Positions 17,568-26,620 are shown, counted from the first letter of the stretch. The stretch is 64,000 nt of DNA from Pectobacterium zantedeschiae (GCF_004137795.1 NZ_NWTM01000002.1:124001-188000), one strand, 5' to 3'. Made by a program: numbers and translations. The notes: generated by a model not told the origin, from the letters alone.

Positions 17568-18113
17568 TTGATATACGGATTTTGGCGCAGTAGATTGTCA
17601 GTGTCACACCGCTGCTGCACGCAGCACTCTCATGTTGCCACGACCTTCAAGGCAACGCGCAGGCCCAGCCTGTGTGGTCGGCTCCCAACCCGTCCCGCTA
17701 CCAGTTTGCGGGTGATCGCTGTGGCGATGGTAGCTCACTTGTCCCAACGCCTTAGGGCTGCATCCTGTTTATTCTTCGTGAAGCAATGGCTTTTCGCATA
17801 CGCACTGATGCGTACAACACCCCTTATAGCTGGCGCAACCGTCTGCGGCCTTTTGCTGCCTCAGCCTAGCTTATCCATGAGGCAGCGGCGTCACTTCACA
17901 CGGCGGAAAGCCGTTGCAAGTGACGCCGCGAACGATCTCTGCGCCAGCCCTTACGCCACAGCGCTTTCCGGCGCGACCTGTCATCTGACGCATATTTTCT
18001 GCGTCAATTCTCATCAACCCACTTATCAGAGGAGGACTGAACCGATACCTGAGGCAGGCTTTCAGCCTGAGGGGATTACCCTGCTGATGCAGGCGGCTGC
18101 ACCGAGTGCATAA
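17568..18113 (+). CDS. Doubtful ORF, 181 aa (possible Ash/Icd-like satellite ORF)
   Basis: The frame is open for 546 bp in the GC-rich island segment, but there is no good ribosome binding site and the composition is odd: many Cys, Arg, His and Ser, few acidic residues. P4-type satellites often carry poorly conserved, similarly biased ORFs here (Ash / Icd-like division inhibitors), and the stretch RLRAASCLFFVKQW is vaguely like them. It could equally be an open frame by chance in palindrome-rich DNA. Treat as unproven. Confidence 0.25.
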   Translation: MIYGFWRSRLSVSHRCCTQHSHVATTFKATRRPSLCGRLPTRPATSLRVIAVAMVAHLSQRLRAASCLFFVKQWLFAYALMRTTPLIAGATVCGLLLPQPSLSMRQRRHFTRRKAVASDAANDLCASPYATALSGATCHLTHIFCVNSHQPTYQRRTEPIPEAGFQPEGITLLMQAAAPSA

Positions 18114-18243
18114 CCGATATCTCCGTCATACCTCAACCGCTGCCGCTCCGGCGCACAGGTATTGTTCAGTGCGGCACGGTAAATCCGTGTCGTAAATCGC
18201 CGTGCGCCGGAGAACAGAGGTTATTAAGAATAGGGGAGATTCT

Positions 18244-19091
18244 ATGTCACGATTAAGTAGGGCGATGCAGACGCTGGCCCGACAGGCTGGCGGCAGTCAT
18301 AAGACGGTTCATGACCGGCTAAAAATTGCAGAGCGGCTTGCCGGTCATCTGCGGTCTTTGAATATTCAGGTCCGCTCGGCGCAGCATCTGAAGGCAAAAC
18401 ATATCGAATGTTATATCGCCGAACGGTTAGAACAGGGAATTACACTGCACACGCTGCATAATGAAATGGCAGCAGTGCGGGTAATGCTGCGCATTGCCGG
18501 GCGGGCTAAGCTGGCGGATGCGGAACGGCTGAGCAACAAGACGTTAGGTCTGAGTGGGGCTAGCCGGAGCGCTATCGGGCGGCGCTGGCAATCCTGCAAC
18601 AGAAAGACACTGGACTCGCGCTGACGCTACAACTGGCTCGAATGATGGGCCTGCGATCGCAGGAAGCGGTGCAGTGTTCGCAATCGCTCAAGACATGGGC
18701 TACCGCGCTGGAGCGAGGCGACGAACAACTGACGGTGGTATTCGGCACCAAAGGCGGACGGCCACGACAAACGTGGGTGCTGGATCGGGAAACGTTAACG
18801 CAGACAGTGAATCAGGCACTGGCAGTTGCCGCTACCTGCAACGGTCGGCTGATTGATAAACCGGATCTAAAAAGCGCCATGAACCGCTGGCGTTCACAAA
18901 CCGCTCTGGCAGGGCTAAAGGGGCAATATTCCCCGCACAGCCTGCGTTACGCATGGGCACAGGATGCGATGTGTTATTACCGGCGGCAGGGTTTCAGCAA
19001 CCGGGAAGTCAGCGCGCTGGTGTCGATGGATTTAGGGCATGGAGATGTGCGAGGGCGGTATGTGCAGCGGGTTTATGGGAAAGCGCTGTAG
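18244..19091 (+). pseudogene. Tyrosine-recombinase-like protein (SAM-like N-domain plus integrase domain), frameshifted
   Basis: The N-terminal half (MSRLSRAMQTLARQAGG...LHNEMAAVRVMLRIAGR) is an integrase SAM-like DNA-binding domain. The frame ends wrongly after L-S-G-A-S-R at about 18567, and the rest continues one frame over from E-R-Y-R-A-A-L-A-I-L-Q-Q-K (18567 on). Restoring one G (CCGG to CCGGG at 18564-18568) joins them into a 282-residue protein. The catalytic domain is recognisable: MMGLRSQEAV with Arg, H-S-L-R-Y, and LGHGDVRGRYVQRVY with Tyr. Such proteins occur beside P4-type integrases in enterobacterial islands. The start at 18244 has an AGGGGAGA ribosome binding site. Confidence 0.8.
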
Positions 19092-19331
19092 AGTGTTGTT
19101 GAATAAATCGGAGTGTACTGGATCATACTTGATCTGGTACTTTCGCTGATCTGAGCGCAATCTAATCGGCAGGCGGCTATGCGCCAGGAGCGGACATTCC
19201 TCAGTTCGTATTGCATTAATTAGCGTGGAACAGGTCATTAAATGTGTATAAAAATCTAGTAATAAATGTAATATTATCAATATAGTGCATTCGAGTAATC
19301 TTATGTTATTAACGATGTTTACGAGGATAAT

Positions 19332-20111
19332 ATGGAAAAGGAAACAATGGCGCTAATAGAGTCAATCCCAAAAGAGGTTTGGCTCCAACTATATAACGAC
19401 TCTTCTCAACCGATGTTGAAGCAGTTTGGCCGATTTGGCGAGGATCTTGCCAAAACACTGCGGCTTGTTACTTTTCCTATCCAATGTACAGCATATATAC
19501 AAGATCGAGTCGACAGAGGTTTTTCGAAAGCATTACAACAAGTGCCGGAAGAAAGACGTGTTGTGCCACCCGAAGGATTGGTGTTGGACATTGCCGATAA
19601 GCTCAAGCACCATGATTGCGAGTCCTTAGTCGGAAAACTTTACGTCGAATTGTTGACTGCTTCTATGGACACTGAAAGAGCACATCAAGCACATCCGGCA
19701 TTTTTGCCAATCATCGGGCAACTTTCATCTGATGAAGCACTATTCTTATTGCGCCTATCTGAAAAAACACCTTCTATTTATGTCAGAGATAAAAAGAATT
19801 GGGATCCGGTAAGCCAAACGGAAAGGGAGGTGTTTTTGAATGACGTGACATTTCCCATTCATGATGTGGAAACTAAACTTTTAGATCTGGCACTAAAACC
19901 AGAAGAGCTTTACTATTCAGAAAATTTTTATATTTACATTGAGCATCTTAACGAGTTAGGCCTTCTGGAATATAGTAACGACTATTCAAATAAAAAATGG
20001 GATAGCTGGAGAGAACTTACGGCTGGTCAATATGATATGTGGTTTATTGAGTTAACAAAGTTTGGTCGTTTATTCTTTAAGTGCTGTAACGCTGCCTTAG
20101 ATAGCATTTAG
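19332..20111 (+). CDS. DUF4393-type protein (island cargo)
   Basis: A 259-residue soluble protein whose central part (about 75-145: E-E-R-R-V-V-P-P-E...HHDCESLVGKLYVELLTASMD...HPAFLPIIGQLSSDEALFL) matches my recollection of DUF4393, in which an HPxF and LSxDEA pattern recurs. No function is established to my knowledge. The rest is helical, with an aromatic, AT-rich-encoded C-terminus. The start has GAGG 6 nt upstream. The gene is visibly more AT-rich than the chromosome and lies next to the TOPRIM gene. In islands such pairs are often phage-defence or toxin-type cargo; that is inference. Confidence 0.75.
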   Translation: MEKETMALIESIPKEVWLQLYNDSSQPMLKQFGRFGEDLAKTLRLVTFPIQCTAYIQDRVDRGFSKALQQVPEERRVVPPEGLVLDIADKLKHHDCESLVGKLYVELLTASMDTERAHQAHPAFLPIIGQLSSDEALFLLRLSEKTPSIYVRDKKNWDPVSQTEREVFLNDVTFPIHDVETKLLDLALKPEELYYSENFYIYIEHLNELGLLEYSNDYSNKKWDSWRELTAGQYDMWFIELTKFGRLFFKCCNAALDSI

Positions 20112-20405
20112 TATTATTGGTCATCTAATTGTAATGTAAATATTCCATTAAGAGAAATTATTCATTTCCATTTAACACATGCATTCTTGCGATTGTAACG
20201 TCCGCTTTCGCTCACAACGGACCTTTAGCTCAGTTAGCTTGTCCGCTCCTGCCAGAAGCGGACATTGCGAACGCCTTAGGGGGCTGGTCAATTCAGATGT
20301 TAATTGATTTGGGGCATGGTAATATTTAGGCTCTGTAGGATACATTTTTCGCAGTATTTTCGGTTTTCAATAGCGAGTGGGATTAACTCTCAGAGGAGTC
20401 AGTTA
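20112..20405. other. Spacer between the two cargo genes, with two related hairpins
   Basis: AT-rich start, then two hairpins sharing the GTCCG/CGGAC core: 20200-20222 (GTCCG...CGGAC) and 20241-20263 (GTCCGCT...AGCGGAC). A similar AGGAGCGGACATT string occurs at about 19188, before the DUF4393 gene. These may be remnants of a repeated sequence or ends of the upstream transcript. The spacer ends with AGAGGAG before the TOPRIM gene. Confidence 0.45.
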
Positions 20406-21116
20406 GTGGGAACAACAATGGAGGACATCCAATACGACGAAATGTTAAATGAGCTTCTCTTTCAAGAAGTAATGAAGAATGAAGCAAAAAAACAGTGTAT
20501 TTATGTTTTTGTCGAAGGTGAGTGCGAAGAACTTGTTTTTCAACCCTTACTTGAAAAATGTGGCATAGATTTTGATAAACTTGGCATTGTAATTGCTAAT
20601 TACAATGGGGTAGGTAATTTAAAACATGCCATAAGACTTCTAAATAAAACATTGAGCCATGATCGACCAATAATAGTAACATATGATGATGATCATGAAG
20701 GAAAGAAAATAAATAAAATAAATACACCATTGATAACATACTTTAAAATACCATTTAGACCTATGGTTTGTTATCGTGATGGCTCTTTAGGAGGAGCATT
20801 TGAAGAAAGTTTTCCTAAAGATTGCTTTTTAGCAGCTTGTTTTCAGAAAAATGTCATAGCTAATTCTTTTTTATCAAGACGTAATGACTTTGAAAAAACA
20901 TTTAATACAACCAAGTCGTGGTTATCTCAATTAGCACAATTCATTTCATTCAATGGTGGACGTCCTGATTCTATAAATAAAATAAAATTGGCTGAAAACA
21001 TGATGCTTTCAGTGTCTCAGATACCTGAGACTTATAAGGAATTAGCCAAGGTCATTATTGATATTAGAAACAAAAATCCAATAAAGCATCCTGAAGATAT
21101 AGATTTAAATTTGTAA
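20406..21116 (+). CDS. Small stand-alone TOPRIM-domain protein (OLD-like), island cargo
   Basis: A 236-residue protein with a TOPRIM-like core near its N-terminus: the first strand ends I-Y-V-F-V-E37-G-E-C-E-E, and I-V-T-Y-D94-D-D96 supplies the DxD, followed by H-E-G. This E...DxD pattern is the metal site of TOPRIM nucleases and primases, including OLD-family nucleases, but no ABC ATPase domain is present. GTG 20406 is chosen because AGAGGAG lies 8 nt upstream; ATG 20418 in the same frame is the alternative. The C-terminal 130 residues are helical and not recognised. The gene is strongly AT-rich. A role in DNA cleavage or phage defence together with the DUF4393 protein is plausible but unproven. 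Confidence 0.7.
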   Translation: MGTTMEDIQYDEMLNELLFQEVMKNEAKKQCIYVFVEGECEELVFQPLLEKCGIDFDKLGIVIANYNGVGNLKHAIRLLNKTLSHDRPIIVTYDDDHEGKKINKINTPLITYFKIPFRPMVCYRDGSLGGAFEESFPKDCFLAACFQKNVIANSFLSRRNDFEKTFNTTKSWLSQLAQFISFNGGRPDSINKIKLAENMMLSVSQIPETYKELAKVIIDIRNKNPIKHPEDIDLNL

Positions 21117-21792
21117 AAAATGCTGCTTATATTCACAAGCTGAACTTTTCGTATTTAGTAGATATTATCGCAACGTTCGGTTTTCGCTCGTAGCTGACAA
21201 GGAGCTATCTCGCGAACAGATTCAGTGCGAAAAGCCGATGCGCTAACATCACAGATGTATTCATCAATGGGGAGCAGGTCAGAGACACCTTGCCAACGTC
21301 CCCAACCTAGTACACAATATAGCCAGCAAACAAACAAGGTGTACCGAAAATCCTTGTTGAATCAGCCGATTGAGTGAGAAATGACTATCTCGTTTCCCGC
21401 TCCAAAATTCTTCATCCTCTTCATTACTCTCCCTTTCTTACTCTGACATCCGGCTTTATCACTGTCTGCTATTTCGTTTAACCTCATTAAACGCCGATAT
21501 TTTCCATAGCTAAATGGTATTTCTGTTAAACATCATCATTAACCTTCTGAAACCGGTGTGCCAACACTTTGGCTATCGTCACATTAAAACGATTAAAGTC
21601 TTCTGCTGTCATGGTCGTTAAGTCATTAGAGGCATTGCCATCTTTATTTGGCGCTTGCATCGATTGACGATGCCGTTATGGTCTGGAAACTGGCCAATGA
21701 CGGAGAAAGCACCTTAGGCGGCTTTTCCTAAAGCACAAACAGTAGGATAATTCGGTTCATGTGATGCTCTAGGGGATCAATAAGAGGCAAGG
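21117..21792. other. Right end of the island and spacer before the export operon
   Basis: This stretch of 676 bp contains a TAGTACACAA repeat (21308-21317) and the right attachment repeat (21388-21412). After that, chromosomal sequence resumes. A 44-codon frame on the minus strand (21526-21660) has no ribosome binding site and looks like a gene remnant. The promoter of the export operon must lie in the last 100 bp, which end with AAGAGGCAAGG before ATG 21793. Confidence 0.5.
21388..21412 (+). repeat. Island attachment-site repeat, right copy
   Basis: Identical over 25 bp to 14933-14957, repeating the 3' end of tRNA-Gly plus AAAATTCTT. It marks the distal end of the island. The tRNA itself is not duplicated beyond the T-arm. 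Confidence 0.9.
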
Positions 21793-22494
21793 ATGTCTAA
21801 TGAAAGAGTAACGAATCTGATCTGTTTACAAGGTATTTCACACACCTACAGTACCGGTGCTTCTTCTCAATCGGTGCTTCATGATATTTCACTGTCCATT
21901 CCTGCTGGGCAAAGCTGCGCTATCGTTGGTGCATCGGGTTCTGGCAAAAGTACTTTGCTCAATATTATCGGTTTACTCGATCAGCCCGTTTCCGGGCGGT
22001 TATTGCTTGCCGGGAAAGATATGGCCAAGGCAAATGCCGATGAACGCGCCATCATGCGCAATCAGATCATTGGTTTCGTCTTCCAAAGTTTTAATTTGCT
22101 GCCGCGTCTGGATGCGTTGGATAACGTCGCACTTCCCTTGACCTATCGCGGCGCGTCTCGGCAGGCCGCTCGGCAAGCCGCGCAAGTACAGTTGGCGCGT
22201 GTCGGCCTTGCTGAGCGAAGTCACCATCGGCCAGCCGACTTGTCTGGCGGCCAACGTCAGCGGGTAGCGATTGCACGCGCACTGGTCGGGGAACCAGCAC
22301 TTCTTCTCGCGGATGAACCGACTGGCAACCTTGATAGCCAAACGGCTGATGACATCATCACACTATTGCTGATATTGAACCGCGAACAGGGTACGACACT
22401 CGTGATGGTGACGCATGACGAAGGCATGGCCTGTCGTATGGCTCGGCGTATTCAGGTGCAAGATGGTCGAGTCTATGAGGTGAATCATGCCTGA
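21793..22494 (+). CDS. ABC exporter ATPase (MacB/LolD-like)
   Basis: A 233-residue ATPase with Walker A (GASGSGKST), Q-loop (FQSFNLLPRL), signature (LSGGQRQR), Walker B (LLLADEPTGNLD) and H-loop (MVTHDEGMA). The FNLLPRL and PTGNLDSQT stretches place it with the MacB/LolD/FtsE-type mechanotransmission ATPases. It is the first of four genes overlapping by 8 nt each. Together with the permease it should form a split MacB, here with ATPase and membrane part encoded separately. Confidence 0.9.
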   Translation: MSNERVTNLICLQGISHTYSTGASSQSVLHDISLSIPAGQSCAIVGASGSGKSTLLNIIGLLDQPVSGRLLLAGKDMAKANADERAIMRNQIIGFVFQSFNLLPRLDALDNVALPLTYRGASRQAARQAAQVQLARVGLAERSHHRPADLSGGQRQRVAIARALVGEPALLLADEPTGNLDSQTADDIITLLLILNREQGTTLVMVTHDEGMACRMARRIQVQDGRVYEVNHA

Positions 22495-23731
22495 TCCTCG
22501 TTTACGAATGGAAGATTGTCAGGCGCAGCGATGTCACTATGGCCCTTCACTGCAACAGCGTCTACTTGAGCCGTTGAACAGCCTTATTCTTCTGGGGCGG
22601 CGGGCGGTTCTGGCTCTGCTGGGGATCGCCGTAGGGTGCGGTTCTGTTGTCGCTTTGCTCAACGTTGGCCATAACGCGGAAACTGAAGCCTTGGGCGTAT
22701 TCAGAGGAATGGGCAGCGATCTTCTGGTCGCCACCGTTCAGAATCGAGTAGGAAGTCATATTAACGGTTCGGCTCCTGCTGACCTGGATATTCCCGCTTT
22801 GCGACGAAATCTGCCTGATATTAAGGCGGCAACTGCGTTAATTGTTACTTCTACTGAGGCGCGATTACGTGGCCGTTCACTGAGCACCATGGTTGTGGGC
22901 AGTAGGGCTGAATTGTCTGAAGTATTAGGGTTGAAGCTCGCGCAAGGCCGCTACCTGAGTGATTTCGATGAGCAAAGTACATACATCGTACTGGGTGCGA
23001 ATGTTGCAGCGCAATGGGCATCGCAAGGCGGCGTGGCGACTTTAGGCGAGCGCGTGCAGGTTGGCGAATATTTGTTTGAGATTGTGGGAACCCTGCAACC
23101 GCAGGGACACAATCCTCTGGTTCCTGTCTCCGTGGATGACTCTATCCTGATGCCTATCTCTGGTATGCGCCGTGTCATGCCAACACCACAGATCGTCAGT
23201 GTGATTGCCCGCAGCAGCAGCAGCACGCTGATGCAAACCGGCTCACGGTTAAAGGATTATTTGGCGCCTCTGATGCCGAAGTTGGATATCGATGTGCAAA
23301 TCCCACAGCAGTTGCTGGAAGGAATGGCGCAGCAGTCACGGATGTTTTCATGGTTGTTGGCCGGACTGGGAGGGATTTCTCTGCTGGTAGGCGGAGTTGG
23401 GGTGATGAACGTCATGGTCATGAATGTGTCTGAACGGCGTCGTGAAATCGGTGTTCGTATGGCGTTGGGCGCGCGACCGCGCGATATTGCCGGGCTGTTC
23501 TTACTGGAGGCCATTGTTCTTTCCGCTTGCGGAGCCCTGATTGGGGCGGTGTGTGGCGTCGTAGCGGCGTGGCTGTTTGTCTTTTTTTCAGATTGGTCAG
23601 CGTTTTCGCTCTCGGCATTGTCACTCCCCCTTGGTATTGGCAGTTCACTGGCGATCGGCCTGTTTTTTGGGCTTAATCCTGCGATGACGGCGGCTCGGCT
23701 CGAACCCGTACAGGCGCTACGCGATGCGTAA
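22487..23731 (+). CDS. MacB-like ABC permease
   Basis: A 414-residue permease with the MacB/FtsX layout: one membrane segment near residue 40-60 (AVLALLGIAVGCGSVVALL), a large periplasmic domain (about 65-280), and three C-terminal membrane segments with the loop VSERRREIGVRMALGARPRDI. The latter is the family's cytoplasmic coupling region. It starts inside the ATPase gene with an 8-nt overlap (ATGCCTGA). It would use ATP hydrolysis by the partner to drive transport from the periplasm through the adaptor and outer-membrane protein, as MacAB-TolC does. Confidence 0.88.
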   Translation: MPDPRLRMEDCQAQRCHYGPSLQQRLLEPLNSLILLGRRAVLALLGIAVGCGSVVALLNVGHNAETEALGVFRGMGSDLLVATVQNRVGSHINGSAPADLDIPALRRNLPDIKAATALIVTSTEARLRGRSLSTMVVGSRAELSEVLGLKLAQGRYLSDFDEQSTYIVLGANVAAQWASQGGVATLGERVQVGEYLFEIVGTLQPQGHNPLVPVSVDDSILMPISGMRRVMPTPQIVSVIARSSSSTLMQTGSRLKDYLAPLMPKLDIDVQIPQQLLEGMAQQSRMFSWLLAGLGGISLLVGGVGVMNVMVMNVSERRREIGVRMALGARPRDIAGLFLLEAIVLSACGALIGAVCGVVAAWLFVFFSDWSAFSLSALSLPLGIGSSLAIGLFFGLNPAMTAARLEPVQALRDA

Positions 23732-25190
23732 ATCTATCCTGTGTTTACTTATTTTGTTTTCTGCTCGTGAAGGATATGCAGAAACGTCTTTGAATCCTTC
23801 TCAGGCGACGCGACAGGGGCAGCCAGCAGTAGTCACATCGCTGAATGCACAAACAATCGATCTCACACTGAGCGATGCCATTTATCTTGGTTTACGTGAC
23901 AATCGTGCGATCCGCAGCGCCTATCTGGATCGTATCGCGCAGAAATTTGATCTTCGTGTTGCGGAAGATCGTTTTACTCCCAAACTGTCACTGACGGGCA
24001 GCTATCTTTCCAATCGTAATCAAAGCGATCGTTATCGGCAGGGCAATCTGACGCCGACATCGACATTGCTCACGCCTTATGGCACCCGTTTTAGCCTTGG
24101 CTGGACCTACCGCCACACGCTGGCTGATAGCGCCGGATTGTCGCGCAACGATGGTGCCAATATCACTGTTATTCAACCTTTGCTGCGCGGGGCCGGTAAA
24201 GACGTCACTACTGCGCCGTTTCGTATTGCACAGCTGATTGAGCAACTGAATCGCCTTGCGCTAAAATCCACCGTTTCGCAGACCATTACGCAGATTATTG
24301 CCGCCTATCGGGAACTGCTCCGATCGCAAGAACAACTGCAAATCGCTCGTGATGCATTAGCGCGTGCGCGACAACTGGTCGACGTCAACCGTGCGATGAT
24401 TGCCGCAGGCCGTATGGCTGAATTTGAAATCGTGCAGACTGAGGCTGAAGTGGCCACGCAGGAACTGGCGTATGAAGAAGCCAGAAACCAGCTGGACATG
24501 GCGCGCCTTGCATTGCTGCAACTACTGGCATTGGATTTAAATTCTCTAATTGTGGCAACGGAATCCATGCAAGCACAGCGCGTTGATGTCAACGCTGCAC
24601 AGGCGTTACAACAAGCTGAATCATCGCGGCCCGCCTATCTGGCGCAAATCATCGCTAACGAGCAGGCGGCGCTCGGGCTGGCGGTGGCACGTAATGATCG
24701 CCTGTGGGATGTGTCGTTGATTGGGGGCGCGAGTCAGGTGCGTGACCGCGCAGCACAGAGCAGCACCTCGCGAACCTGGGAGAATTATGTCGGCGTTCAG
24801 GTGGAGATCCCTATCGGTGATTTGAGTACGCGTCAGGCTGAGGTACAAGCGCGAGTTAATGTACGTAATCAGCACATTCAGTTGGATGACGTCAGGCAGC
24901 AGCTTGAGCGTGATGTCACCAATGCGGTGCGTGATATTGGTACGCGCTGGCGGCAGTTTGAGATCTCCCAACGAGCGCGCGATTTATCACGCCGTAAGCT
25001 GGAAATTGAACGAGAAAAGCTCACGGTTGGGCGTTCCAGTAACTTTCAAGTGCTGAGTTTCGAGAACGATTTACGCAACGCTGAAAACGCTCGTCTTAAT
25101 GCTCTTATCAGCTATCTCAATGCGCAGGCTGAATTGGATGAGACGCTGGGCACCACATTACAAAGCTGGGATATTGCACTCAATGATTAG
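23724..25190 (+). CDS. TolC-like outer membrane efflux protein
   Basis: This 488-residue protein has an N-terminal signal peptide (ILCLLILFSAREGYA) and two outer-membrane-efflux-protein halves rich in long Gln/Arg/Ala coiled helices (e.g. AIDARQ-type heptads around 150-230 and 380-450). It should be the trimeric outer-membrane duct of the exporter. It overlaps the permease by 8 nt (ATGCGTAA). Dedicated TolC homologues encoded with a MacAB-type pair suggest a specialised export task rather than use of the housekeeping TolC. Confidence 0.87.
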   Translation: MRKSILCLLILFSAREGYAETSLNPSQATRQGQPAVVTSLNAQTIDLTLSDAIYLGLRDNRAIRSAYLDRIAQKFDLRVAEDRFTPKLSLTGSYLSNRNQSDRYRQGNLTPTSTLLTPYGTRFSLGWTYRHTLADSAGLSRNDGANITVIQPLLRGAGKDVTTAPFRIAQLIEQLNRLALKSTVSQTITQIIAAYRELLRSQEQLQIARDALARARQLVDVNRAMIAAGRMAEFEIVQTEAEVATQELAYEEARNQLDMARLALLQLLALDLNSLIVATESMQAQRVDVNAAQALQQAESSRPAYLAQIIANEQAALGLAVARNDRLWDVSLIGGASQVRDRAAQSSTSRTWENYVGVQVEIPIGDLSTRQAEVQARVNVRNQHIQLDDVRQQLERDVTNAVRDIGTRWRQFEISQRARDLSRRKLEIEREKLTVGRSSNFQVLSFENDLRNAENARLNALISYLNAQAELDETLGTTLQSWDIALND

Positions 25191-26448
25191 GTATGACTTT
25201 CTGTCTCGCCTGCGTCGGCATCACCTTATTGTATTGTCGCTGATCGCGACGTTTAGTGTGCTTATTTGGCTGCTGGTAGGGCGTTCGGGTGAGCAGAAAA
25301 ACGTTTCTCAGGGACAATGGCTGCCCGTCCAGAAGCAGTTACTGGAGAATCAATTAGGGTTGGTTGGACGAATCCAGGCTGCGACGCAGACAACGCTGGC
25401 AGCTCCTTTTGAAGGTGTTATCCGTGAAGTGTTGGTGCGTGAGGGGCAACGTGTCGAGCAAGGGCAAACGTTACTAGTTTTGGAGCCTGGGCAAATTGAG
25501 ATTCAGTTACGTCAGGCGCAGGCTGAAGTGCTCAAGACGCAGCGTGAGGTGCAATCGCTTAGGCAGTGGGAGCAAAGCGCTGAGGTATCACGTGCGCGAC
25601 GTGCAGTAAGCTCAGCTCGATCTACTTTTAGCAATACGCAAGCCAATCTGCGGGATACACAGGCGCTGTTTGAACGTGGCATCGTCGCGCGTATGGAAGT
25701 TGATACATTAAAGCAGCAAAGTCGTTCGCAGGAGCAAGATTTGGTCGCGGCGCAAGAGGATCTGCGAACGGTACTGGCGCGTGGGAATGGCGAAGATCGC
25801 AAGATTGCGGAGATGGAGTTAACCAACGCACAGGTACGCTATCAGACGCTGGCTGCTCAGGTTGAACGACAGACCATCAAGGCTCCGTTTAGCGGTTTTG
25901 TGGTGCGTCCGGCGACACCGGACAACGGTAAGCCTGTGGTCATCCAGCCCGGTTTGCTGGTTAGCCAAGGCGCGCCGCTGTTTGGCGTCATTGCACAGGA
26001 CCACTTTCAGGTGGCGACTCGGGTAGAAGAGACTGACCTGCATCAATTGCAAGAAGGAATGGCGGTTAACGTGAGCGGAGATGGTTTTGCCGGACAAACG
26101 CTCACGGGAAAGGTTGCCGCGATTGATATGCAGGCTAATGCTGCTGATATATCAGGCAGCGGTGCTTACTATGATGTGGTGGTGTCGCTTGATACCCCGC
26201 TGGCGGACTTAAAGCAAAACATTCGGCTGGGTATGAGCGCACGGCTGGCTATTATTGTCTATCGTAATGCGCAAGGTATCGCTGTGCCTGCACAGGCTGT
26301 ACATACCAGTGATAATGGCGATACCTATGTCATTTATCGTTCAGGTGCTGATGTCCTGCCAAAGAGAATCAATGTGACACTGGGGAAATCGGTGGCGCAG
26401 GGTGTGGAAATCTATGGACTGGAAGCCGGTGAAGTGCTGATTCCCTAA
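25183..26448 (+). CDS. HlyD-family periplasmic adaptor (MacA-like)
   Basis: A 421-residue membrane fusion protein: a signal-anchor segment at about 15-35 (LIVLSLIATFSVLIWLLVG), a lipoyl half-motif (TTLAAPFEGVIREVLVREGQRVEQGQ), a long coiled hairpin (about 105-205), the second lipoyl half (QTIKAPFSGFVVRP) and beta-barrel domains. The ATG at 25183 overlaps the outer-membrane gene by 8 nt (ATGATTAG), in line with the other junctions; an upstream in-frame start at 25099 lies inside that gene. It links the permease to the TolC-like duct. Confidence 0.87.
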   Translation: MIRYDFLSRLRRHHLIVLSLIATFSVLIWLLVGRSGEQKNVSQGQWLPVQKQLLENQLGLVGRIQAATQTTLAAPFEGVIREVLVREGQRVEQGQTLLVLEPGQIEIQLRQAQAEVLKTQREVQSLRQWEQSAEVSRARRAVSSARSTFSNTQANLRDTQALFERGIVARMEVDTLKQQSRSQEQDLVAAQEDLRTVLARGNGEDRKIAEMELTNAQVRYQTLAAQVERQTIKAPFSGFVVRPATPDNGKPVVIQPGLLVSQGAPLFGVIAQDHFQVATRVEETDLHQLQEGMAVNVSGDGFAGQTLTGKVAAIDMQANAADISGSGAYYDVVVSLDTPLADLKQNIRLGMSARLAIIVYRNAQGIAVPAQAVHTSDNGDTYVIYRSGADVLPKRINVTLGKSVAQGVEIYGLEAGEVLIP

Positions 26449-26620
26449 TTATCTGCTAAGGCGCATGACCCGTTGCCAGAAGCGGTAATTGTGAGAACGG
26501 TAATGTGAGTCTGTCGGTTTCTATTTTTTGCGTCAGAAGTGGGTGTTCAGGAAATAAGCACAGGGTTGCTATCGGTATCCCCTGAATACCCTCCTCGAAA
26601 ATTATCAGCAAGGGGACTCG

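Larger units (their letters stand above)
17446..18243. other. Palindrome-rich island segment without a recognised gene
   Basis: This 800-bp, GC-richer stretch lies between the Ner-like gene and the second recombinase-like gene. It starts with a T-rich stretch and the 43-nt palindrome at 17501-17543. A single frame spans 17568-18113 (181 codons) with Cys-, Arg- and Ala-rich composition that does not look like an ordinary folded protein. Parts (FFVKQWLFAYAL region) faintly recall the Ash/Icd-like ORFs of P4-type satellites, but I would not call it. An AGGAGG at about 18031 precedes no ATG. Confidence 0.4.

Noticed and set aside
19092-19331. IS-end-like string GTTGTTGAATAAATCGG after the second recombinase gene
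   Set aside because: It resembles an IS terminal sequence from memory, but no partner end or transposase remnant was found nearby.
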